From: an uncultured Nitrosomonadales bacterium | GTDB taxonomy: Bacteria; Pseudomonadota; Gammaproteobacteria; Burkholderiales; Methylophilaceae | Assembly: GCA_946481065.1 (NCBI GenBank) | Contig: CAMLMA010000005.1 | Coordinates: 1-35,879, forward strand | Length of the DNA: 35,879 nucleotides | Direction: 5' to 3' | Shown here: piece by piece, positions 1 to 6,673 of the stretch | How the letters are laid out: every line of letters begins with the position of its first letter | Numbering within the stretch: the stretch's first letter is position 1 | Translations under genes and position numbers: made by a program | The notes under the pieces: model-generated | Told to the model about the DNA's origin: nothing | Databases searched by the model: none | Seen by the model: only the letters and a program-made list of their open reading frames with translations

Positions 1-520
1 GCATGTAACGCGCCAGCACGATAAGATCGATCTGGTATTGATCGAACAGGGCGAATTGCCTGGCTTCGGCTTCGGCCTTGGTGTCCTTGGTGACCTCGAT
101 ATGATGGAACGGGATGCCATAGAAACCCGCCAGTCGTTCGGTGTCACGATGATTGCTGATGATGAGCGGGATCTCACAGGCCAGCTCGCCACCCTGGTGT
201 CGGTGCAAAAGATCGGCCAGGCAATGATCGTATTGAGAGACCATGATCGCCACACGCGTACGTTTCTGCGACAGCTTGAGCTGCCACTGCATCTGGAAAC
301 GTTCGGCGATCGGGCCGAAATGCTGGCTGAAATCGTCGGCCTGGATGGCAGCACCACTCAAGTCCCACTCGACGCGCATGAGGAAGAGATTGCTCTCGGC
401 ATCCTGATGCTGGTCCGAATGCAGGATGTTGGCATTGTGCCGGTAGAGGAAATCCGCGATGGCTGCGACGATGCCTTTCTGGTCCGGGCAGGTGATCAGC
501 AGAGTGGCCGTGTTTTTCAT
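1..520 (-). CDS. purU: Formyltetrahydrofolate deformylase PurU (partial, C-terminus beyond window)
   Basis: The gene reads leftward from ATG at 518-520 and runs off the window edge, leaving about 173 of the roughly 280 residues expected. PurU hydrolyses 10-formyl-THF to formate and THF in the cytoplasm, balancing the one-carbon folate pool. The first ~80 residues form an ACT domain (TLLITCPDQKGIVAAIADFL near the start). From about residue 85 comes the formyltransferase fold, with RVAIMVSQYDHCLADLLHR, IPLIISNH, and the PurU-typical LIVLARYM just before the edge. The catalytic Asn/His/Asp positions lie at or past the truncation and cannot all be checked. The related formyltransferase Fmt lacks the N-terminal ACT domain, so the PurU call is firm. 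Confidence 0.93.
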   Translation of the reverse strand, partial: MKNTATLLITCPDQKGIVAAIADFLYRHNANILHSDQHQDAESNLFLMRVEWDLSGAAIQADDFSQHFGPIAERFQMQWQLKLSQKRTRVAIMVSQYDHCLADLLHRHQGGELACEIPLIISNHRDTERLAGFYGIPFHHIEVTKDTKAEAEARQFALFDQYQIDLIVLARYM

Positions 521-686
521 GGTGTTTGCAATCCGCTACGAAGCTGGCAATGATGGGAAAAACGCCATTATATCAAGTAAGTCCGCGAGCCCCGAACAAG
601 TGCAAGCCATCGCCCTATATGTTATCTTGCAACCGGCATCGGTTTTTTGCCGTGCGCGCAGCTTTTAAGTCTATCGAACTCCATCC

Positions 687-1223
687 ATGAAAAAGCAACT
701 ACCCTATTTCCTGATCGTCTTTCTTGTGCCGGTGATCGCCGTGCTCTGGTGGTGGGGGCTGTTCTCCGGCGCCAAGGTCGAGATCGCCGAACGCGGTGGC
801 TATCGCTACGCCTACCTCGACGCCCAGGGCGTCTATTCCAAGCTTGGCAAGAAGCGCAACGAAGTGCTGTTCACGCTCGATCAGCAGCATATCAAGGCCG
901 GTGCAGAGATCACGCTCATGCTCAGCGACCCCAGGACCACGCCGCACGAAGAACTGAAAGCGCAGACTGGCTTTATCATCGACGCCGACGCCACACCCCA
1001 GGCGCCACTGAAAGTAGCCACCATACCCCCACGTCAGGTCGCGGTCGCCGAGATTCGCGCCCATCCGCTGTTCGCATACGGCAAAGCCTACTCGGCGCTG
1101 CTCGAGTACGCCAAGACCCACGATACGACGCTGCATCTACCGACGCTGGAGATCTTCCATGACAGCAAGCTCACCGTCGAGATGCCCCTGCAAGCCGAAA
1201 CTGCTCCCGGAGTGATGCCATGA
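687..1223 (+). CDS. Membrane-anchored GyrI-like (small-molecule-binding fold) protein
   Basis: The protein has 178 residues. An N-terminal hydrophobic segment (about residues 5-27, LPYFLIVFLVPVIAVLWWW) suggests a signal anchor with the rest outside the cytoplasm. The remainder resembles GyrI-like/AraC effector-binding domains, with a duplicated pattern of RGGYRYAYL near residue 38 and FAYGKAYSALLEYAKTH near 131, followed by LEIFHD and a closing TVEMPL. Proteins of this fold bind small hydrophobic or cationic ligands; the ligand here is unknown. The stop overlaps the start of the next gene in an ATGA, implying translational coupling to the CobD/AmpE-like membrane protein. The fold is recognised by eye only; the function is not known. 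Confidence 0.72.
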   Translation: MKKQLPYFLIVFLVPVIAVLWWWGLFSGAKVEIAERGGYRYAYLDAQGVYSKLGKKRNEVLFTLDQQHIKAGAEITLMLSDPRTTPHEELKAQTGFIIDADATPQAPLKVATIPPRQVAVAEIRAHPLFAYGKAYSALLEYAKTHDTTLHLPTLEIFHDSKLTVEMPLQAETAPGVMP

Positions 1224-2134
1224 ACTTCCTCGCCCTGCTCGGTGCGCTGGCGCTGAGCCATTATCGCCCGCACAGTCGGCTGGACTGGCTGCAGCAGATA
1301 TTCTCGCCCTACGCGCGCGTACTGGAACGCAACTTCAACGGCGGCAAGAACCGCCATGGCGTGCTCGCATGGCTGCTGGCGGTCTTCCTGCCGGTGCTGT
1401 TACTCGGCGTCGGTTACTGGGTAGTACATGAGATCAGCCCATCACTCGGCATCCTCTGCGGCATCGTCATGCTCTACGCCACCCTGCGCTTCAGCCAGTT
1501 CGGCAAACGCGCCGAGCAGATCGTCACGGCCCTGCGCAACGATGACCTTGCTCAGGCCCGGCAACTGGTGTCGAGCTGGGAAGGTAACGACGCCAGCCAA
1601 TATTCCGCGGCCGAGCTGGCCAAGGTCAGCATCGAGATCATGTTGCGGCGCGCGCATCAGGGTCTGTTCGCCCCCATCTTCTGGTTCGTCATCCTGGGCC
1701 CTGCGGGCGCACTGCTCTACCGCCTCTCGCATCTGACGACACTGGCATGGCAAGGCAGCGAAGACACCCTGTTCAACCACTTCGCGCGACGCGCTTTCGA
1801 GTACCTCGACTGGCTGCCCGCGCGCATCACGGCAGGCAGCTTCGCAGTGGTCGGCGACTTCGAGGATGCCGTCTATTGCTGGCGTACCCAGTCCGAAAGC
1901 TGGCCGGACAAGATCCTCGGCATCGTGCTGGCGAGTGGCGCCGGTGCGCTCGGCGTCAAGATCGGTGAACCGATCCCGCATAACGGGGTGATCGAGTTCC
2001 GGCCGGAGATCGGTATGGGCGACGAGGCGGATGCCGACTACCTGCAGAGTTCGATCGGCCTGGTCTGGCGTGTGCTAGTATTGATGGTCGGTCTGTTGCT
2101 GTTGCTGACCTTCGCCCACTGGTTAGGTAATTGA
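1220..2134 (+). CDS. CobD/CbiB-AmpE family integral membrane protein
   Basis: This 304-residue protein has hydrophobic segments near residues 1-14, 50-90, 150-170, 230-250 and 283-301. The pattern [26 protein letters not shown], followed by [14 protein letters not shown], is the signature of the CobD/CbiB superfamily that also holds AmpE. True CbiB makes adenosylcobinamide phosphate, but no cobalamin genes are nearby and the N-terminus lacks the usual CbiB start pattern. An AmpE-like or other membrane role is equally likely. It is coupled to the upstream GyrI-like gene by ATGA and followed 8 bases later by ispH, so the three are probably co-transcribed. The substrate cannot be assigned from sequence. 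Confidence 0.75.
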   Translation: MNFLALLGALALSHYRPHSRLDWLQQIFSPYARVLERNFNGGKNRHGVLAWLLAVFLPVLLLGVGYWVVHEISPSLGILCGIVMLYATLRFSQFGKRAEQIVTALRNDDLAQARQLVSSWEGNDASQYSAAELAKVSIEIMLRRAHQGLFAPIFWFVILGPAGALLYRLSHLTTLAWQGSEDTLFNHFARRAFEYLDWLPARITAGSFAVVGDFEDAVYCWRTQSESWPDKILGIVLASGAGALGVKIGEPIPHNGVIEFRPEIGMGDEADADYLQSSIGLVWRVLVLMVGLLLLLTFAHWLGN

Positions 2135-2142
2135 GTCCCGGT

Positions 2143-3069
2143 ATGGAAATCCTTCTCGCTAATCCCCGCGGTTTTTGTGCTGGTGTCGACCGCGCCATCA
2201 TCATCGTCGAACAGGCCCTTGAGAAATTCGGCGCGCCGATCTATGTGCGGCACGAGGTCGTGCATAACAAGTTCGTCGTTGACGAACTGAAGAATAAAGG
2301 CGCGATCTTCGTCGAGACGCTGGATGAAGTGCCGGCGGGCAATACCGTCATCTTCAGCGCCCATGGCGTTTCCAAGGAAGTGCGATCGGAAGCTGAAGGG
2401 CGTGGCCTGCGCGTGTTCGATGCCACCTGCCCGCTGGTGACCAAGGTCCACAACGAAGTCGCCAAGATGCGTGCCAATGGACGCGAGATCATCATGATCG
2501 GCCACAAGGGGCACCCGGAAGTAGAAGGCACCATGGGCCAATCCGATGGCGGCATGTATCTGGTCGAATCGCCGGATGACGTGGCGACCCTGCAAGTCAC
2601 CGATCCCGACAAACTCGCCTACGTGACCCAAACCACGCTCTCCATCGACGATGCCGCGACCATCGTCGAGGCCTTGAGAGCACGCTTCCCCAGCATCCTC
2701 GCGCCGAAGAGCGACTCCATCTGCTATGCCACGCAGAACCGGCAGGACGCAGTCAAGCTCATGGCCAAGGATTGCGATCTCGTCATCATCGTCGGCTCAC
2801 CCAATAGCTCCAATTCCAACCGTCTGCGCGAAGTCGCCCAGAACCAGGGCATCGAGGCCTACATGGTGGACAACGCCAGTCAGCTCGATCCAGCCTGGGT
2901 CAGCGGCAAGCGCCGTATCGGTATCTCCGCCGGCGCATCCGCGCCTGAAGTGCTGGTCAAGGAAGTCGTCCTCAAGCTACGCAGCTTGACCAATGCCGAG
3001 GTCGAAGAATTGCGCGGTGTGGTGGAAAACGTAGTATTCCAGTTGCCGAAGAACCTGGTGGCCAGCTAA
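2143..3069 (+). CDS. ispH: 4-hydroxy-3-methylbut-2-enyl diphosphate reductase
   Basis: IspH performs the last step of the MEP isoprenoid pathway, reducing HMBPP to IPP and DMAPP with a [4Fe-4S] cluster. The three cluster cysteines are visible in their usual contexts: [13 protein letters not shown] at the N-terminus, [11 protein letters not shown] near residue 96, and [10 protein letters not shown] near 195. The conserved [11 protein letters not shown] and [11 protein letters not shown] motifs are also present. The length, 308 residues, is normal. An in-frame TTG at 2131 lies upstream, but the ATG at 2143 gives the family-typical [10 protein letters not shown] start and was chosen. The gene ends in a strong hairpin terminator. 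Confidence 0.98.
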   Translation: MEILLANPRGFCAGVDRAIIIVEQALEKFGAPIYVRHEVVHNKFVVDELKNKGAIFVETLDEVPAGNTVIFSAHGVSKEVRSEAEGRGLRVFDATCPLVTKVHNEVAKMRANGREIIMIGHKGHPEVEGTMGQSDGGMYLVESPDDVATLQVTDPDKLAYVTQTTLSIDDAATIVEALRARFPSILAPKSDSICYATQNRQDAVKLMAKDCDLVIIVGSPNSSNSNRLREVAQNQGIEAYMVDNASQLDPAWVSGKRRIGISAGASAPEVLVKEVVLKLRSLTNAEVEELRGVVENVVFQLPKNLVAS

Positions 3070-3100
3070 ACAAGACTGAGCGAGCACAACGACCGGCCTG

Positions 3101-3136
3101 CAATAAAAAAGGGCGCCTCAGCGCCCTTTTTTATTG
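3101..3136. terminator. Bidirectional intrinsic terminator between ispH and doxX
   Basis: A perfect inverted repeat with 16-base arms (CAATAAAAAAGGGCGC and its complement) around a CTCA loop. The G/C core is flanked by an A tract on one side and a T tract on the other, so it can stop transcription from both directions. It sits between convergent ispH and the DoxX gene. Confidence 0.93.
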
Positions 3137-3147
3137 CGATGACTTAT

Positions 3148-3528
3148 CTATTTCTTGAGATTGTCGATGCTGCATGCGGTCTGCGGGTGCAGCGCCAGCA
3201 TCAGCAAGCCGCCAGTCAAGCCGAAATAGAGGAACATCACGCTGAAATCGAGCTGCCCCAGCACGATCGACAGGAAGAAGGCAAAAGCGGCCATGAAATA
3301 GGCCGTCGCCTTGGTCTTGAAGCCGACCAGCAAGGCGAGACCGCCCAACGCCTGAACCAGGATCAGCAAGGGCGCGAAGATACCGGGCAAGCCAAGGTGA
3401 CCGAGCAGCGCCAGGTATTGTTCATAACCATCGGGGGCACTTTTGATCGCGACCAGGCGTAGCGCCACTGCCCCCAGAAAGATCGATGCCAGCAGGATAC
3501 GCGCCAGCACGCCAAGGTATTTATCCAT
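3148..3528 (-). CDS. DoxX family membrane protein
   Basis: A 126-residue protein with four predicted membrane helices, at about residues 8-25, 47-68, 73-92 and 96-113. The opening LARILLASIFLGAVALRL and the central LLILVQALGGLALLVGFKTKATA are typical of the DoxX/DoxD-like family. DoxX proteins are inner-membrane proteins linked in some bacteria to redox or oxidative-stress functions, but a reaction for this one cannot be stated. It is convergent with ispH and transcribed alone. Confidence 0.85.
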   Translation of the reverse strand: MDKYLGVLARILLASIFLGAVALRLVAIKSAPDGYEQYLALLGHLGLPGIFAPLLILVQALGGLALLVGFKTKATAYFMAAFAFFLSIVLGQLDFSVMFLYFGLTGGLLMLALHPQTACSIDNLKK

Positions 3529-3614
3529 CGTTCAGCCTTTTTTTACAGGATCAAGATGCTGCATAATGCCTTTAACTGCCCATCGCCGCAATACCGCGGC
3601 CCAAGGAGACCCGC

Positions 3615-3797
3615 ATGAAAGCCTTGACCAGCCTACTCTTGCTCATCTTGCTCAGCGCATGTTCGCCGAGCCAGGACCAGACCCCGAAAATCGCGGATGA
3701 TCAGCGTAAGGTGCTGGAAGATGCGAAATCCCTGGATGCCACCATGCAGCAGTCTACAGAGGAGCAAGCACGGCAGACCGAGGAGCAGACCCGTTGA
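3615..3797 (+). CDS. Small lipoprotein, unknown function
   Basis: The 60-residue product has a lipoprotein signal peptide: MKALTSLLLLILLSACSPSQ, with lipobox LSAC and the lipidated Cys at residue 16. The mature part is about 45 residues, charged and rich in Gln/Glu, ending in QSTEEQARQTEEQTR, and probably helical. The start is supported by an AAGGAG ribosome-binding site about 9 bases upstream. It resembles the many short lipoproteins of Betaproteobacteria of no known role. It directly precedes the GNAT gene and may share its transcript. Confidence 0.75.
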   Translation: MKALTSLLLLILLSACSPSQDQTPKIADDQRKVLEDAKSLDATMQQSTEEQARQTEEQTR

Positions 3798-3807
3798 TCC
3801 AGAGCCG

Positions 3808-4245
3808 TTGACTTTGTCCGCTTGCCTTGTCATCCGTGCCGACTGGTCCACGCACGAGACCGCCTTGCGGGCGATCCGCGAAGCCGTGTTCATCCGTGAA
3901 CAGGCCGTGCCGGTGGCACTTGAGTGGGATGGTCAGGACGAGCATGCGCAGCACCTGCTGGCATGCGACGATCGCGGGCGGGCCATCGGTTGCGCACGCA
4001 TCCTCGCAGGCGGCGTGATCGGACGTATGGCGGTGTTGCCCGCCTGGCGCCGGCGCGGCATAGGCGCTGCCCTGCTGGCCGCTGCCGTCGCCTACTGTCG
4101 CGAGCAGGGCTGGTCGCCGATATGCCTGTCGGCCCAGACCCATGCGATCGGGTTCTATGCGCGTGCAGGGTTCGTCGTCTGTAGTGAGTCCTATCTCGAC
4201 GCCGGCATTCCCCACCGGGACATGCGACTTGACCTAAGCGCTTGA
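3808..4245 (+). CDS. GNAT family N-acetyltransferase
   Basis: The product is an acetyl-CoA-dependent acetyltransferase of the GNAT fold. The N-terminal AIREAVFIREQAVPVALEWDGQDE matches the ElaA/YjdJ-like subgroup. The acetyl-CoA-binding motif A is clear: IGRMAVLPAWRRRGIGAALL (R-R-x-G-I-G). HAIGFYARAGF follows as motif B. The substrate is unknown. The start is uncertain: there is no ATG between the upstream lipoprotein stop and the domain, so TTG at 3808 (or TTG at 3814) is proposed; an ATG at 3697 would overlap the lipoprotein gene by 100 bases. Usual family length is about 145 residues, which fits the TTG starts. Confidence 0.83.
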   Translation: MTLSACLVIRADWSTHETALRAIREAVFIREQAVPVALEWDGQDEHAQHLLACDDRGRAIGCARILAGGVIGRMAVLPAWRRRGIGAALLAAAVAYCREQGWSPICLSAQTHAIGFYARAGFVVCSESYLDAGIPHRDMRLDLSA

Positions 4246-4314
4246 TTTGCCGATGCCTAGCGGCTTGGGTAAAATGCCGGGTTTCCCTTCCAGACAATCA
4301 AAAAGGAACGCGCA

Positions 4315-4866
4315 ATGTCCAAAATCATATTCAAGGCTGGCGAAGCCACCATTTTCAGTGAAGGTAAAGACGTCACTGCGGCGATGCCGGAGATCCTGAT
4401 CGGCGCGGTCGACGGTCCGGTCGGCACGGCTTTCGCCAATATGATGGCACAGAGCAAGGGCCACACCGCCATGTTCGCCGTGCGTGACATCAATCAACTC
4501 GTGCGCCCTGCCACCATGATGGTGCCTAAAGTCACGCTCAAGGGCAGCACCGATGTCGGCCTGTTCGGTGGCGTGGTGCAGGCAGCGACCGCCGATGCGG
4601 TGGTCGACGCTGTCATCGAAGGCATCATCCCCAAGGATCAGGTCAACGATCTTTGTATCATCAGCCTGGTGTGGATCGATCCAGGTTGTATCGCGCTGGA
4701 AAAGGAAGGCAAGCTGGACAAGGCCGATATGTACAAGAACAACTACGAAGCCACCAAGCTTGCACTCAAGCGCGCATTGAGCGACGAACCCTCGATCGAT
4801 GAGCTGATCAAGAATCGCCACACCATCAAGCACTGCATGTGGGAAGAATCCTGGGGCGAGATCTAA
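4315..4866 (+). CDS. Formaldehyde-activating enzyme (Fae) family protein, catalytic His replaced
   Basis: The 183-residue product matches the Fae family along its length: GEATIFSEG, ILIGAVDGPVGTAFANMM, PATMMVPKVTLKG, EGIIPKDQVNDLCIISLVWI and NNYEATKLALKRAL. True Fae speeds the condensation of formaldehyde with tetrahydromethanopterin in methylotrophs. The histidine proposed as its general acid (His17 of the Methylorubrum enzyme, in the context EVAHIDL) aligns here with Met24 in DVTAAMPEILIG. The enzyme may therefore be inactive in the classical reaction or do something else. A good ribosome-binding site (AAGGA) precedes the ATG, and the gene has its own terminator, so it looks expressed as a single unit. 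No methanopterin genes are nearby. Confidence 0.9.
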   Translation: MSKIIFKAGEATIFSEGKDVTAAMPEILIGAVDGPVGTAFANMMAQSKGHTAMFAVRDINQLVRPATMMVPKVTLKGSTDVGLFGGVVQAATADAVVDAVIEGIIPKDQVNDLCIISLVWIDPGCIALEKEGKLDKADMYKNNYEATKLALKRALSDEPSIDELIKNRHTIKHCMWEESWGEI

Positions 4867-4910
4867 GCCGGGGGATATTAGGAAGGCCAGCTGTCACTAC
4901 GGACTGGTCG

Positions 4911-4946
4911 CAATAAAAAAGGCAGCGCAAGCTGCCTTTTTTATTG
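4911..4946 (+). terminator. Intrinsic terminator of the Fae-like gene
   Basis: A perfect inverted repeat with 16-base arms (CAATAAAAAAGGCAGC and complement), a GCAA tetraloop and a T-rich 3' side. It lies 44 bases after the Fae-like stop codon. Its outer 12 bases are identical to those of the ispH terminator. Confidence 0.92.
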
Positions 4947-5033
4947 CCGGCTGATCATCCGGGTCTGTATTGTCATGGACTGGGATCAACGAAAGGTTTT
5001 CCATGCATCTTCTTTCCGCCGAACCGAACTGGC

Positions 5034-5387
5034 ATGCATGAGTTCATCGATTACCTGCATGAACTCTTTGAACAACTGGGGCCCATCACCACGCGCCGCA
5101 TGTTCAACGGCCATACGCTCTACCATCAGGGCCTGCCCATCGGCATCGTCTACGACGAGACCTTGTACCTGAAAGCGGACGGTGAGCATGCCGAGGCCTG
5201 CACGGCGCAAGGCTTGCCGCAGTTCACCTACGAGCAGCGCGGAAAGCGCATTGGCCTACCTTATTACCAGGCGCCAGAATCGATTCTTGAGGACAGGGCA
5301 GAGGCAGCGATATGGGGGCGCAAAGCCTTTGAGGCAGCCTTGCGCATGCAGGCCAGAAGCTCGCGTCGCAAGCACGGCAAGGACTGA
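5034..5387 (+). CDS. TfoX/Sxy N-terminal domain protein
   Basis: The 117-residue product has the TfoX-N fold pattern: DYLHELFEQLGPITTRRMFNGHTLY, GLPIGIVYDETLYLKAD, then YEQRGKRIGLPYYQAPE. The family is named after the competence regulator TfoX/Sxy, but stand-alone TfoX-N proteins like this one are common and mostly unstudied. An upstream in-frame ATG at 4944 lies inside the preceding terminator, so the ATG at 5034, giving the normal family start (MHEFIDYL), was chosen. It is convergent with ntrX, with only five bases between the two genes. Confidence 0.85.
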   Translation: MHEFIDYLHELFEQLGPITTRRMFNGHTLYHQGLPIGIVYDETLYLKADGEHAEACTAQGLPQFTYEQRGKRIGLPYYQAPESILEDRAEAAIWGRKAFEAALRMQARSSRRKHGKD

Positions 5388-5392
5388 GCCCC

Positions 5393-6670
5393 TTATTTGG
5401 TCTTCATGCCCAACTGTTTGAGCTTACGGTAAAGATGGGTGCGTTCGAGTTGCACGTACTCCGCGACTTTGCTCATGTTACCGCCGGCCTTGGCGATATG
5501 ATGTTCGAAATACAGCCGCTCGAACGCATCACGGGCTTCGCGTAGCGGGGTGTCGAGGTCAAGCGCCAGACCTTTCGCACTCGCGGGCGCCTGGAGCGGC
5601 ATCGCCTGTGCGATCGACTCGAACTGGCTGATGACGCGCTTGACGTCATCGAGCGTGATCTTGTCGCCAAGACTGGTCTGCATCAGGTTGCGGATCACGC
5701 TGTCGAGCTGCGCGAGATTGCCGGGCCAATCGGCGTTGCGCAATGCGTTGAGTGCGGCGATATCGAATTCGCGATAGGTCGCCTCTGAGGATTCCACGAG
5801 CAAGGCCACCATGGCCCGCGCCAAATCAGGGATATCTTCCCGGTGCTCATCAAGGGCGGGGACGCGCAAAGTCGTGATCGAGAGCGTTTGCAGCAGCTGG
5901 CTGTCGAACTGGCCCTCCTCGACCAGTTGCGGCAGTGCACAAGCGGTCGCGCAAATGACGCGCAGGCCGAACTTTTCAGCCTTGCCCAGTAGTAACTGCA
6001 GCCCTTTTTGCTCGGTTTTGTTGAGTTCGGCTACTTCTGCGATGAACACGCAACCGTCGCGCACCTGCTCCAGCAGATCCAGCGGCGCTTCGGCCAGGAT
6101 ATGATGCTCTTTGAGTTCAAGCCAGGGCGTCTCCGGCTCGTGCAGGAAACGCGCGCATAGTTCGACACCGCTGCCCTTGCCGCCGATCAGCAACAAAGGT
6201 GATCTGAGCTGGGCGATCTGCTCCAGGCGTTGACGCAATTCATTGATGACCTGGCTCTTGCCGAGACCGATCAGGCTCATGTCCGACCGCGGTAACTGTT
6301 CGCCGTGTTTCAGGGCCGCGTTGACGGTCTTCAGCAGCTTTTGCAGGGCGATCGGCTTTTCGAGGAAGTCAAAGGCGCCGATGCGGGTCGCCTCAACGGC
6401 GGTATCGATGGTGCCGTGGCCGGACATCATGACCACCGGCATGGTCAGCAGACCGCCGTTGCCCCACTCCTTGAGCAGGCTGATGCCGTCGCAGTCGGGC
6501 ATCCAGATGTCCAGCAAGACGAGGTCAGGACGCGCCTGATGCCGCCATTCACGCGCCTCGGCGGCATTCTCCGCCAACCGGACGTGATAGCCCTCGTCCT
6601 GCAGAATGTCTCTCAACAGCTCGCGGATGCCGATTTCGTCATCTACGACCAGTACCTGCCTTGCCGTCAT
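5393..6670 (-). CDS. ntrX: Response regulator NtrX with degenerate AAA+ domain
   Basis: The 425-residue product is the partner of NtrY. The receiver domain (residues 1-120) looks intact: acidic DDE at 10-12, phospho-acceptor Asp54 in LLDIW, SGHG at 83-86, and Lys105 in FLEKP. The C-terminal Fis-type helix-turn-helix is also intact (KVAEYVQLERTHLYRKLKQLG at the end). The central domain is reduced: the Walker A position reads GGKGSGVEL (163-171) with no P-loop Lys, Walker B reads CVFIAEV without Asp, and the GAFTGA loop is missing. The usual FRxDLYYRL arginine-finger region reads FDSQLLQTL. It probably regulates DNA without ATP-driven sigma-54 activation. It starts 3 bases after the ntrY stop. 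Confidence 0.92.
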   Translation of the reverse strand: MTARQVLVVDDEIGIRELLRDILQDEGYHVRLAENAAEAREWRHQARPDLVLLDIWMPDCDGISLLKEWGNGGLLTMPVVMMSGHGTIDTAVEATRIGAFDFLEKPIALQKLLKTVNAALKHGEQLPRSDMSLIGLGKSQVINELRQRLEQIAQLRSPLLLIGGKGSGVELCARFLHEPETPWLELKEHHILAEAPLDLLEQVRDGCVFIAEVAELNKTEQKGLQLLLGKAEKFGLRVICATACALPQLVEEGQFDSQLLQTLSITTLRVPALDEHREDIPDLARAMVALLVESSEATYREFDIAALNALRNADWPGNLAQLDSVIRNLMQTSLGDKITLDDVKRVISQFESIAQAMPLQAPASAKGLALDLDTPLREARDAFERLYFEHHIAKAGGNMSKVAEYVQLERTHLYRKLKQLGMKTK

Positions 6671-6673
6671 TCG

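Noticed and set aside
38..553. A 171-codon open frame on the plus strand at the left edge
   Set aside because: Antisense to purU, which runs off the window and has clear ACT and formyltransferase motifs.
629..648. Terminator in front of the GyrI-like gene
   Set aside because: AACCG/CGGTT with a short T run is only a 5-base stem; too weak to call, and it would lie in the leader of the next gene.
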